Assembly: GCF_020509005.1 (NCBI RefSeq)
Contig: NC_063016.1
Span: 5,394,001-5,458,000, forward strand
Reading direction: 5' to 3'
Length of the DNA stretch: 64,000 nucleotides
Source: Fulvia fulva
Lineage: Eukaryota; Ascomycota; Dothideomycetes; Mycosphaerellales; Mycosphaerellaceae
In this document: positions 24,845-35,867 of the stretch, one piece after another
Numbering within the stretch: position 1 is the stretch's first letter
Layout of the letters: every line of letters begins with the position of its first letter
Notes under the pieces: model-generated
The model's database searches: none
What the model was told of the DNA's origin: nothing
What the model saw: only the letters and a program-made list of their open reading frames with translations
Made by a program: the position numbers and the translations under genes

Positions 24845-27800
24845 ACAGGTTCAGCTGGCTTACAAACCTCTGGAAGTGTGGACTAGTCTTTGGTTTTATA
24901 AACCCGTCTATAACCATCTTAGAGGTTGGGGTGTACTTAATAGCAATAAGCCTCCTCTACTAAAGTTTCCTAATAGCGTTATAGGCAATGTCAATGTGCT
25001 TCGACTTGTTATGAACATGTGCATCTTTCACTAGGGTGAGGGCAGCTTGATTGTCACCTCTTAATTGGACTAGTCTCAAATTTGATACAGTCTCCTGGTT
25101 TCTAGTGATTCTTAGTTGATAGGAACAGTCTCCTACTAACTCTAGACAATCCATTTCCCTTAGCAGTGAAGCTAGGAATTGGGACTACTTCGTATATATA
25201 TTCATGGCTATGTATTTAGCCTCTATTGTGGATGTTGCTACAGACTTTTGCTTCTTGCTCATCCAAGAAACTGGTGCCCTACAGAGGAAGAAGACATACC
25301 TAAGGATTGAGACTCTGTCTGCTTTGTCTATTGCATAATCAGAATCACAGTATCTAATAAGGTGTCCTTTTCTAGACTTTAAGAACTGAACTCCTAGATT
25401 AGGGTATGATCTTAGGTACCTAGTGATCTTCTTCAAAGCCTTTATGTGGTAGGTGGATGGGTCACTCACAAATGAGCTCATCCTTCCTAGGGCAAAAGCA
25501 ATGTCTAGCCTTGTGATTGTTGCTGGCCACATCTAAGTACCATTAATACTCTGGTACTCTGCCTTGTCACACCTCTCATCTATGTGGCTTGAAGGTTTGA
25601 GGGCCTCATAGCTGTCTATAGGTGAGTGTGTAGGTGCTGCCTTCTTATGGTTCATTCCTATCTTGGCTAGGCTGTCCCTAACAAAGTGTCCTTGGTCAAG
25701 TTTCAGGATTCCTCTCTTCCTGTCCCTTATGACTCTCATGCCAAGGATCTTTTCAGGTTCACCTAGATCTTTGATCTTGAAGATCTTGCCAAGTTCTCTT
25801 TTGAACCAGAGAACATCTGTCAACTTTAGTGCAGCAATTAGAATGTCATCTATATGTATAAGGATTATGATCTCCCTCTTCTTATAGATAAGTAGGCATA
25901 GATCCACTTCTGACTGTGTGAATCCAATCTCTCTGAGCTTTGACACACAGAGTTGATTCTAATCTCTAGCTGCTTGCTTAAGTCTATACAAGCTTTTGAG
26001 GATTTTGAACACTATGTTTGGTAGAAGCTCAACTCCTAGTGGTGGTAACATAAAGATGTCTTCATAGAGGGTGCTTTCTATGAATACATTGTTCACATCC
26101 ACTTAGTGAAGATGAAGATCCTTCTTACACACAATAGCCATAAACACCCTAAGGGTGTTCTGTCTTACTGTAGGTGCAAATGTCTCTATAAAGTCAACAC
26201 CAAACTTCTGTAAGAAGCCCCTTGTAACTAGTCTAGCCTTGAACTTTTCAATAGCTCTACTAATGCTTCTCTTAATATCAAAGACCCACCTTGATATAAC
26301 TAGATTTGCTCCTTTTAGTGGAACAGAATTTTCCTAGGTGTTGTTACTCTATAGAGCATCTAGTTCCTTTTAGATTGCTTCCTTCTAAAGATGTCCTTAT
26401 TTCTTGTTATTTATAGCATCCTTGTAGGATTTTGGAATTGGGACCTCTTGCTTGTATATAATGGCTTCTATAGTTGCTACAAAGGCTATTTCCTCAACTT
26501 CTTCTAGGAATTCGCTATCCTATAGTATTGAACTGTCCACTAATTACATAGCTACAAAGAAAGCTTAGTGAAAAGCAGCAAGGTTCTCTAAGAGGTCTAT
26601 TGCTTCTCCCACTTTAGTAGTTAGTTCGGGCTTAGGGACTATAGATTTTAGGGCTTTCTGTTTCATGTCATAGCCCTTAACATCATAGTCAGCCTTTCTC
26701 TTTCTAAGGGATGATTTAGGGACCGTCACTTGTGACCTAGTAACGTCTATTTCCTAGGGATCTAGGGAGCTTCTCTTAATTAGCTAATCGATTTTCTGAA
26801 ATTCCCCTACGTTCTCCGGAGGCTAGGGAAGTTACACAAACAGCTTTCTCGGCTAAGCGACTTTAGGGCTCTTAATTGGCTGATCTATTTCGGGGGGGGG
26901 CTCTGATGGACGCCTAGATAGTAGGTAGATTGTCCTAAGGATACGTTCTTCCTCGGCCTTCCTAAGGGCTTCCTAGCTAGTACACTGCTTAGTAGATTCA
27001 ATGTTAGAACATTGAGACCTATATCACCTCTAGGCTAGTCCTTAAAGAAGTCTGTATATATGTGTTGTTTAACAGCTCTCATGTCTGGTTCCCAAAAGAG
27101 CTAGGCTTTAGCTGTGTTTTTAACATACCTAATAAACACTGCTTCTTTACCCCTATTTATTAGCTTGTCACTTCTTGCCTATTGAGGTTGGGATCTTGTG
27201 TCTATATAGATAACAGCTTTGTATCCCCAAACTTTCAAATAGTTAATGGTCGGTTTGATACTATCAAAAGCCTTATCTAGTGAAACCTTGAACCTATCGT
27301 AATCTAGGCCATTTGGCAGTTTGTTCCTTATATAAATTTGGGCCTCTAGTGCTTCAGGCCAAAATTCAACCGGCATTTTAGCCTCTTCAAGCATTGCCCT
27401 TATAGAGTCCTCTGAGGTTTGTATTGACCTCTCAACTGGTCCATTCTGTGGAGAGTCGTATGCCTCAGTCGGCTCGAGCCCAATCTCTAAATCCTTCTCC
27501 CACTGCTTCACTAATGCAATAAGTTCTTTTGCATTGTCAAGTCTTACTGCTTTCAGCTGCGCTGATGATTTCCTCTCTGCTTTGATCTTCCAGTTCTAGA
27601 GAGCAACTGGAGCATCTTCTCTTTTCCTAAGAGGAAAGGTCCACTTCTTCCTAGAGAAGTTGTCAACAATCTCAAGCCAGTATTTGAATCCTAGTCTTGA
27701 GATTGGTAGTAGGCCACATATGTCAATAGATACAAGGGTAAGTCTTTCAGGTCTTCTCTCTGTAACTTTGCCTTTGTACTTCTTCATCTTTGCTATTGAG

Positions 27801-29465
27801 CATACTCTGCACTGGTGAAAGCTATCCTTAGGGATAGGAATGGGTTCTTTCAAGTCTGTTACCTTGTGAAGATTCTGGAGCAAATTCTTCCCAAAGTGTG
27901 CAAATCTTCTATGCCAAAGCTCCCACTGCTTCAGGTCGGTCTCTGATTGAGCAGTCACAAAGGCATTCTCTATTGGTGGTGCACATGATGAGTAATGTGC
28001 CCGTTCTTGTAGGAGAGGAGAAATCTCATCAATGAATGGAACCCCCCTAAGGAGCTTTGTCTGGACAACAGTCTCACCAGAGGGGGAAACAAGAGAAAAT
28101 GATGGAGGTTGCACACCAAACTGCTTGCTAAACTGGTTCTATGAAACCAGGTTCACTCCTAGCTTGGGTACAAGCAGGACATCTTCCAAAACAACTTTTC
28201 TGCTAGCTCTCCTACTCATCTCTGCATTCCCAATATAAGTGGCCAATAAAAACCCACCTCCCACTTTGATCCATTTCTTCCTTGTCAAGGGAGTCATAGA
28301 TCTAAAGAGGCAGCTTTGGTCAGTCATATAGGATGAAGCATAGGAGTCAAGTAACCACTCTGACGAGGGGAACTTGCCTTGGACTTCTGCAGTTAAGTGA
28401 GCCACTTCATCATACTCATCATCATCAGACATTGTCTCTAGGGATGAGCTGCATAGTGACTCTTGGGCGGAGAAACCTTTTCTAGTCTTCTTTGCTTTAG
28501 AGGTATAAGACTGGGCCTGGTTCTTCTGGAGTGACAGCATGTCAGAGCTGAGTTTCTTCACCATTTTCTTAAGTTCTTCCATAGAGGACTTCTCTCTTGG
28601 TGTCCTCCTTGAAGTGGGTAGTGGAGTTCTCTTCTTCTTGACATGTGTTGTATTCTGGGAAGATGGTGGTTGGGAATGAGATCTAAGGACCTTTCTTGCC
28701 TTAGGCAAACTAGGGCAGTCCTTGATCAGATGATCCTTCTCACAGAGAACGCAGGAGAGTGGTCTTGCTAGACCTGAGGGCTTGACCCAGGTGGCTGCCA
28801 TGCCATACTCAGCCTTAGAGGGATCCAACCTGGCTTCTTGAGCTTCAAGGATTTTTAAGGTCCTTTTATGATCTATCTTTGGCTGAGCCATGATAGTATC
28901 CCTGGCTACATAGTAGTCAGGTGGCAGTGAGCTTAAGAGCTGGGTCATCCTCACATCAGCTTTCCTGTAATGCTGACCCTCTGGGTCAACATCAGCAATC
29001 CTTTTTCTAAGAGAAACCAGGTGTGTCCATGCAGATCTGATGGTGAACTCTTCACTCATCTCAAAGGTCACAAATTGCTTTGTGAGCTCATGTGCATAGG
29101 TTGGTAGCACCTGGCTATACTTGTTCCAGAGATACACCCACTTCTCAGCAGCTCTTCCAGATTCACATGAGCCCTTAAGCTCAAATTCATCTTCTTCTGT
29201 GATCCTACTAAGGATACTGAAGTTGCATACTGTATTGTGTCTTGTCCATGTTAGCGTATTAAGGATCTCTTTGGTTGTAGCCTCTTCTTAGAGTTTCAGA
29301 GTCTTGCCCTTGATGTTGTCAAAAGACACTTCTATTAGGTCATCAATTGTAAAGAATGCTGATTGGCTCTCTATCTTGTATCTCTGAAGGTTAAACCATC
29401 TCTTCCAATTGTCCCTCCTAAGAATTGGGATTTTGCCTCCCTTCTCCTCTGTCTTCTCTTGGTAT
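24845..29465 (-). pseudogene. Copia C gag-pol polyprotein, RIP-inactivated
   Basis: Read leftwards from about 29,465 (GGKIPILRRDNWKRWF, a gag UBN2-type start). Gag is open at 29,137-28,139 with a zinc knuckle (CVLCEKDHLIKDC, one residue short of the usual spacing). The protease site reads WLLDSYASS where DSG is expected. GAG pre-integrase HHCC and the integrase core start (SIDICG) lie in 28,114-27,596, and the integrase end (NGPVERSIQ) in 27,511-27,179. RT is in 25,946-25,533 (box reads HIDD) and RNase H in 25,532-24,960 (KHIDIAYNAIRK), continuing past a stop to about 24,845. Stops, mostly TAG, separate these blocks. Confidence 0.88.
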
Positions 29466-29902
29466 AGATCTATAATAAATTAGATGTAATGAAACAAGAT
29501 GTGTATGTTCCAAAGTGGTGGCTCAGATCCTGCTAAGGCTTCTGGTGTAGAATAGGAAAGTTCGTAGGTGTGGATACTAAGGCCTACTTAGTAAAGTAAA
29601 GGAGCGGTGTGAGGTCTCGGGGCTAGGACACAGGTCTGTGTCTCCTAGCAGAGCTTCAAATGACTTACTTGAAGTCCTTCTTGATAGTATCTCGATACAG
29701 TTCTGCCTATAGAGTATCTTTAAGGTATTGGCTTTGAGTAAGCCGTATAGAGTCCTTGTCTAGGTTACCTATTACTTAGTATCGAACTAAGCTCCTTAAT
29801 AGGATAGACGGGGTAGACTTCTAATTCCCAGATGTTTTCTGCTACGATAGCAAGGGATATAAGTAACCTATACTAATATAGGTTGCTCTTATTCCTGCAC
29901 AA

Positions 29903-29918
29903 ACCCGGGCTTATAACC
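29903..29918 (-). other. Copia C primer binding site
   Basis: GGTTATAAGCCCGGGT directly follows the 5' LTR on the minus strand. It matches the Copia A site apart from changes expected from RIP, and is complementary to the initiator tRNA-Met anticodon arm. Confidence 0.65.
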
Positions 29919-30153
29919 TGTCAAATAGGTACGGGTAGATAGTAGCGGAGTAGAGTAAGAGATCAATCTTTAACTGACTAATAGTACGAGCATATAGCAA
30001 TAGATTAGGAACTAATATATTGATTATATTGGATGTCTATCTAAGCTAAAGGGGAGAGAAGGTATCTCCCTACAAGCTAAGTCATCGTAGATGCCTTAGG
30101 CTACTAGATCACTTCCTAATTGTTGACTCCCTTTGAGATGCTACATCTTAACA
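29919..30153 (-). repeat. Copia C 5' LTR
   Basis: 235 bp from TGTCAAATAGG to CATCTTAACA, followed by the target duplication ATAAA. Colinear with 24,540-24,774. Confidence 0.93.
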
Positions 30154-30158
30154 ATAAA

Positions 30159-30473
30159 CTAATATCCTTATCGTAGCGAATATTAGTAAGCGCTACCCGG
30201 GCTTATAACTATTACGTTAGAAGTATCAGAAGTCATTATACGGGCTTATATAGGGTCTTTCAAAAGTAGAATATATATTGTATATATCTATCTAGAATAG
30301 ATAAGTGTTGCTCTTAAAGAGGCTATAGGTGACTAATTAGTTACCTAATTCTTAGCGTACGTAGCCTTAAGTTTTGATAATAATCAGCTATTACCTATAT
30401 ATACGCTCGGATTACGATAGGGCTTATAGTACCTCGGAGCTAGTACTAGAGCTTAGGCACGCTATATTGTATA
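30159..30473 (-). repeat. Copia A LTR tip plus possible fourth LTR (Copia D)
   Basis: 30,159-30,164 (CTAATA) is the end of the Copia A 5' LTR. At 30,195-30,209 ACCCGGGCTTATAAC resembles the tRNA-iMet primer binding site of Copia A and C, directly followed by TATTACGTTAG, which could be a RIP-altered LTR terminus (TG to TA). The rest up to the pogo element is AT-rich and matches nothing else in the window. A fourth LTR family, cut by pogo at 30,474, is a reasonable but unproven reading. Confidence 0.4.
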
Positions 30474-31606
30474 ACGTGCTTTACTACTAAGTAGGCTATA
30501 CTACCGAGCGGGCCACTTTTACTAAAAACTATACTACTTCTATAGATATAACTATATAACTACTATTATAGCGTCTATTTTCTTTAAACAAGGCTAAACT
30601 GACCTTAGCTATCTAGGCTACGAAACGCGACGCGATAATCACGAATCGACTTGCTATAAAGGTATACGACGCGTCTCGAACTATACTAGGGTATTGATTA
30701 AATAGACGACCTCCTCGGGGTGACTACGAGCCTAATTCGAAGAAGCTTATAGAGCTAGAAAAGAGGGTGATACTTGAGTATATACTCGAGCTAGATCTTA
30801 GAGGTTTCCCGCTATTAAAGGCTAGTATACGAGTAATGGCCGATTTATTACTATAAGAGAAGGGTCTTAAGCCCGCTAGTCTCAATTAGATAGACAGGTT
30901 TATTAGGCGGTATCGTGAGCTAAAGGTTTGTATAACATATAGATACGATCGTTAGCGAGCCCTAATAGAAGATCTAGACGTTGTCGAGAAGTAGTTCTTA
31001 CTTATACGTAATATAAAGGAGAAGTATAGTATCCTTAACTAGGACACCTATCACTTCGATAAGACAGGGTTTATAATAGGTGTTATTACGTCTTAGAGCG
31101 TCGGTACGGGTTTAGAAAGGCGTAGTAGTAAGAGGAAAGTCGTTTAATAGGGTAATAGAGAGGGAGTAGAGATATAGCGTATTAGATAGCTCTTATACGA
31201 AGCGAGATTAGTAAGCTACGTAAGTCTAACGAGGCCCTTATATAGCGGAAAGCACGAAAGCGTAAGTATATTCAGTCTAGAGGGTCTCTAACCTTCGATA
31301 AGGCGTCGTAATTAATACCTCTAGAGGATGCTAGGAGGTAGGAAGTGAGTAGAGAGTCGCTAGATAGTGTTCGGCTAGTACTAAGGCTACGACGCTCTAA
31401 GCGATATAGCGAGTCGGGGTATAACGTACGTAGCTATTAAGTAGACTTACTAGATAGCGAAGAATCTAAAGAGGAATTGTCCTCCTAGTAACGATTCTAT
31501 AGGATGTCGTCGTGTTAAGATACCGTCGTAATTAAAGTAGAAGTAGTACAGTTCTTGGCAAAAGTGGCCCGCTCGGTAGTGTGGCCCGCTCGGTGGTGAA
31601 GCACGT
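30474..31606 (+). mobile_element. Internally deleted Fot1/pogo element
   Basis: 1,133 bp flanked by TA at 30,472-30,473 and 31,607-31,608, opposite in orientation to the two full copies. Both inverted repeats carry a doubled 17-bp subunit and are less mutated than in the full copies (right end GGTGGTGAAGCACGT). The plus strand keeps the N-terminal transposase half: HTH region, then TYHFDKTGFIIGVI with the first catalytic Asp. About 716 bp holding the second and third Asp are missing. It could have been mobilised only in trans. Confidence 0.88.
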
Positions 31607-31608
31607 TA

Positions 31609-32339
31609 GCATAATAAGCTAGTCTACTTGCGCCTTGGCCTGGGTCTGAGTCCTCCAGCAAGACCGATGTCTTCTTTCACAACATCACGCTGTCCACCAT
31701 CACCATGTATCTTTATTCCCATGGAAAGCCCCCTCTGTACATCCACCGTGCTGCGTCTGACAAGGAGGCCCTCTGCAATCTGCCAGCTACCCTCTTGCCG
31801 TCGAAAAGAGCAAAACATTCTTTCGGCGTTGCTCTTTCCCGACACGCTTGTGTAAGCCACAACGCATATCATCCGCAATAACCGAACCTGCTACGAGGCC
31901 TCACGACTCATGACTGGTCTACGAGCCGTTTCCCATCGCAGGACCTGCCCTTCATTCCTCGTTCCCTCGTAATGCCCCTTAATCCGGACCTTCCATCGCA
32001 CGCCGACAAGACTCGTCTTCCCTTATGGGCCGGGATACATCGAACAAGACCAAATCCTTGAACCCGAATGGGCAGGTCCGATATCATTCGATGCTTCGTT
32101 ACATTCCTCCTTTGCCTGCGCTCTCACTGGTTCGCCGCCGTACCGGGGTTGGCCCCGCGAAAAGCCTTGCATTCCATCAGCACCGAGATTGGTCAGGTGT
32201 TTCCCGCCAGGATGCACCAAACGTCGACTAGGAAGGGGTCAGAACCTCACCTCACCACGTGGCAGCTCTCGTTACCACTTGCATCATCATCTTCATCATT
32301 TCACAGTGCTCGGGCAAGTAATCTTCGCTCGCATCAGGC
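31609..32339 (+). other. Intergenic region and putative promoter
   Basis: Between the pogo element and the SGNH hydrolase start codon. Composition switches immediately to that of the gene half. Small open frames on both strands show no recognisable product. It presumably contains the hydrolase promoter and 5' UTR; no specific site can be named. Confidence 0.5.
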
Positions 32340-33903
32340 ATGATAAGATGTGACCATGGCCGCTGGTCAGCCATCCTGCTCACCCTTCTGGCAACAATAG
32401 CGACACTTGTGGAAGCAAATCCGGTTGAAGCCGGGTCAGGCAATACAGGCAGACAGCCTCTGCGGATCCTCGCTGTAGGCGATTCGTGAGTAGAGCATTC
32501 CAAGAATTTGATGAGATTGGCGGAAACCCTGACATTCGGGCAGACTGACACAACGAGCCCATGGTGATCACACATGGCGATATCGTCTCTGGCAATGGTT
32601 CCAAGAAATTGACTACCCTGTCGAGTTCGTTGGCCCGTACACTGGCACTTACATGTCGAACTACCCAATTCCTCCCATATCTTCGAAACACCGCAGAGAC
32701 CAATCTCAATGGGACGAAGGAGGCAACTGGGATGGCGGGTACGCGCTCGACGTCGATCCTGCATTCCTGAACAACAGCAATCACTTCTCCGCCTCAGGCC
32801 GGCCTGTGCTTGCCGCCAAAGACTGGATTCAAGAAGTGTTGGAGCTTTACCCTGCTGACATGATGCTGGTCCTCCTCGGCGTCAACGACCTGGCGTTCTG
32901 CTGCTCTCCGGAAGACACGCTGGACAACATGGCCACTCTGATCAAAAATGCTCGCAAAGCTGCGCCTAACATCGAGATCGCTTTGGGCAATGCGGTTTAT
33001 CAGAGCTTTGCGCCGGATGGAACTGATAACATTATCACGTATAACGACATGCTGCCAAAGGCTATCCCAGGATGGAGTACACCAGAATCGCCAGTGTATC
33101 CCGTACATGTGGCCGAGAACTACGCTTGCGGTAACTGCGACTGCCCGGGAGGCATTGATGGACTGCATCCAAACTCATGGGGCGACTACCACATTGCTTA
33201 CGCATTCTCCGAAACGCTGGTGAAGAGCTTCGGCATTGGAGTCTGTCCCCTCGTACCGCCGCCCAAGGACGATCCAAGCCTGAAACGGTACCTTCCCATA
33301 CCCAGCAATCTGCGAGTGGAGCAGAACCCAGAAGGCGGCGTCACGGCCACATGGGATCCAGTATGGGGCGCATATCTCTACAAAGCGGAAATCTCAATCA
33401 ATGGAGGTCCCTTCGAAACGGAGGGAAGGCTGATCAACCAATGGGCGACATGGCCCTTCTACCAACCCGGCGCCACCTACTCCTTCCGTGTCGCCGCATA
33501 CGGACAGAACCAGACTGGCAATTGGACGGAAACACTTAGCGCGACTGCGAAACAGGATGACGGTGCACTCTTCATGAACGGCATGCCACCGGAAATGCCG
33601 GATGCAAGCCTGACCGATCCAGTCAGTCAGCCTGTTGATCTGGACATTGATCATAAGTTAAGCAAAAGGGTCCCGATCAACTTCTGCGTGGGTGGTACTG
33701 CGCCTACCCCGAAGCCGTGCAAGCCGGTGGCTAGGATCATACCGACGACGCGGACGGGTAGAGTGGGTAGATCGACTACCAATCTGGGGTATCTTGTGAT
33801 GGCTGGCTTTGTTGCAGCGACCCTCTGGATCGGGCGAAGGATGTTTCTGAGTCGGCCGTCTCGGAGTTCCTGGATCGGTGGATGGAGCAAAGTCGCTGGA
33901 TGA
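32340..33903 (+). CDS. Secreted/membrane-anchored SGNH (GDSL) hydrolase with FN3 domain
   Basis: Two exons, 32,340-32,485 and 32,544-33,903, joined across a 58-bp intron (GTGAGT, branch CTGAC, CAG) give 501 residues. The N-terminus is a signal peptide with hydrophobic core AILLTLLATIATLV. SGNH blocks: GDS with nucleophile Ser49 at the exon junction, GVND (Asn163), and DGLH (Asp254, His257). A fibronectin type III-like domain follows (about 302-387), then a Lys/Arg-rich stretch and a transmembrane helix (about 465-485). The family hydrolyses ester bonds, and CE3-like members deacetylate polysaccharides; the substrate here is unknown. The intron is supported because it restores GDS exactly and opens onto a signal peptide. 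All catalytic residues are present, so it is likely active outside the cell or at the plasma membrane. Confidence 0.88.
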
Positions 33904-34459
33904 GTAGGGGCGGTTTGAACGGATCGAGGGCGATTTGAGCGTTGCTTCGAGAAACACGGGGAGTCTCTTGACTTATGTATCAATGTGGCAAGACATTGCT
34001 TCTGGTCGTCGAGCTTACGAGCAGAGTCTTGGTTGTCGATGCTGATGTCTACCTGGAGGACTGGCTGTCGGCAACAATGTTGCGATTCTCTCCATGCAAG
34101 GGTCAATTGTCATGACAGTACGGAGCACGGTGCGACCGAGTCGACCCAGGACATGCGACACTCAAGCAGATCAAGAATGTGCTCCAAGCAGAGTGGAGAA
34201 GCAGCCGTGACCGACATGAGCAGTCAACACTGACGCAGCCGGTGATGAGAATGGATTCAGTCTGCATGAATCAATGAGGACATCAGTTCGCAGGCTCGCG
34301 GATCATACGAGATCATCGCAAAGTAATGCAAATCACATCAAGGGTATCATACAAAAGCACAAACATCGCTTGCTTCAACCAACATCCGCCAGACATCACA
34401 ACCAATCCTCACTCAAACACAATCTCACATCACCCTACCAGCCCCACTGACCCAGCTCA
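33904..34459. other. Convergent intergenic region
   Basis: Lies between the 3' ends of the SGNH hydrolase (+) and the Arg/Asp/Ser-rich gene (-). No coding frame with recognisable content is seen. It presumably holds both 3' UTRs. Confidence 0.5.
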
Positions 34460-35053
34460 TCACCTCCTTCGCCACGGATCCTCACTCATACTCCTCACAC
34501 CCCTACTCTCCCTCTCCCGTCTCCTCGGCGGCTCATCTCTATACCTGTCCCTATCATCCCTCCTCCTCTCATCCCTCGGCGGCGGAGGTCGAGATCTCTC
34601 ATCCCGTCTTGAAGATCTCCTCCGCGAATAATCATCAACAGAACTCCTCCTTTTCTCTTCCTCCCTCCTAGAAGGACGTCGATGCTCAGACTCCGAGTAC
34701 CGCCTCCGGTCCCGGCCATCTCGATCTCTCTCCCTATCTCGCGAAGATCTGTGATGAGTATCCCGTCTATCATCGTAGCGGTCATACTTGTCGTACTCGT
34801 GATCCCGCGAGGAGCGATGACGGGGACGGGAAGAGGAATTGTAATCATCGCGATCCTCGCGTGAGGACCGCGACTTATGTCGAGTTGAGCCGGATCCAGA
34901 GTCGCGGGGGGTGTTTCCTTTCCCGTGGTAGTTCTCCGACGCTTTCTTGCCACCTTTGGGCATTTGCTTACAGACGGGGTCGAGGATTTTGTCGCTGTAT
35001 TTGTTGCCGTCCTCGAAGAAGGACATGAGGCCTGCGAGGGCGAGGCCAGCCAT
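34460..35053 (-). CDS. Arg/Asp/Ser-rich low-complexity protein, function unknown
   Basis: An uninterrupted 197-codon frame starting MAGLALAGLMSFFEDG. The first 35 residues look ordered (KYSDKILDPVCKQ), followed by a long, highly charged disordered tail of RS/RD/RR dipeptides (about 57-197). Such tails occur in RNA-processing and nuclear proteins, but no domain is recognisable. No intron is needed. Antisense frames of similar length in the same region (34,495-35,298) are a by-product of the low-complexity coding sequence. It may be a lineage-specific or weakly conserved fungal protein. Confidence 0.6.
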   Translation of the reverse strand: MAGLALAGLMSFFEDGNKYSDKILDPVCKQMPKGGKKASENYHGKGNTPRDSGSGSTRHKSRSSREDRDDYNSSSRPRHRSSRDHEYDKYDRYDDRRDTHHRSSRDRERDRDGRDRRRYSESEHRRPSRREEEKRRSSVDDYSRRRSSRRDERSRPPPPRDERRRDDRDRYRDEPPRRRERESRGVRSMSEDPWRRR

Positions 35054-35867
35054 GGTTGGAAAATTTCGATTTGATTATTATGCTGAAGTCTCCGAGGTCC
35101 CTTATGGTTCTTGAAGAGATAATGTTTATTGCCAAGGATGAAGCTACATGTATGGTGGAGATGGTCTGACGCAACCTGGGAATCCTTCGCCCGCAGCGAT
35201 AAGATATATAGTACACAGTCAAGATGATGACGTCTGGCTGTGTTACGAGCGCAAAGATGCGGCACCAATGCATGCGGCGATCTTGTGACCGCTTTCATGT
35301 CAAAAATGTCATGCCTTTCCGAGGATGGCGCTCATGGCGCTGCGAGTCCAGACTCTCGCCCTTGCATGGAGGACACAGACGTCACTGTACATGAGGCGAA
35401 TCTCACCTGCACGAGCCAACCGTGAACTTTTGAGGTACATGTACTCCACATCGCAATCTGTCTGATTCGTGCAAACACTTTCTGAATGTCAATGATTCGT
35501 GGTCCAGTAGAATTGTTGATCGTGGTGTCGTGTCGTGTGCTTGCGCTCTCGCCGTCGGTTGCTTCTGCAGTGCCACAGTGCCACATCTGACGGGAGTTTT
35601 GGGCGTCGTGAACGAGCGGTATGGAGGACAAGTGCTGTCATTTGCAGGGATAGGGTAGTTGGGGAAGCACGGAAGCGCATTTTCTGACGGGTGGGTGAAG
35701 GACGTCTGGTGGTTTTACGACCGACGTGGCATTCCGTGCGACCATTCGGGACGGTACAGCCACAACGACGTACAAGAAACAACGTCGTCGTCGTCTATCT
35801 GCATGGCAGCGAGAAACAGCATCATCGACATCTATCAACTTGACAGTTCAGTGCATTGGATATATCC
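35054..35867. other. Intergenic region between the RD-rich gene and mccA
   Basis: About 0.8 kb with only short unconvincing frames. It should contain the promoter of the RD-rich gene and the 3' UTR of the carboxylase gene. Nothing else is recognised. Confidence 0.5.

Larger units (their letters stand above)
24540..30153 (-). mobile_element. Complete Copia C retrotransposon
   Basis: A 5,614-bp element with 235-bp LTRs starting TG and ending CA and a perfect 5-bp target duplication ATAAA (24,535-24,539 and 30,154-30,158). Minus-strand order is 5' LTR, primer binding site, gag, protease, integrase, RT, RNase H, polypurine tract, 3' LTR, as expected for Ty1/Copia. RIP damage is patchy: the gag/protease region (about 28,000-29,460) keeps normal CpA/TpG content and long frames, while 26,450-27,170 and the LTR-proximal ends are strongly mutated. 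It is the youngest retroelement here, since it sits inside the Copia A LTR. Confidence 0.95.
1..31608. other. RIP-degraded transposon block
   Basis: This block consists almost entirely of nested LTR retrotransposons and pogo-type DNA transposons. CpA and TpG are visibly rare, TpA is very common and CpG is retained, which is the CpA-to-TpA signature of fungal RIP. Former coding frames are interrupted mainly by TAG, as expected from CAG or TGG codons. The right border coincides with the end of a pogo element at 31,606, after which composition is that of ordinary fungal genes. No host gene is visible inside the block. Short open frames here are transposon remnants or chance. Confidence 0.93.

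Noticed and set aside
34495..35298. 267-codon antisense-frame protein rich in Arg/Gly
   Set aside because: It overlaps the RD-rich gene on the same strand in another frame; the low-complexity sequence keeps several frames open.
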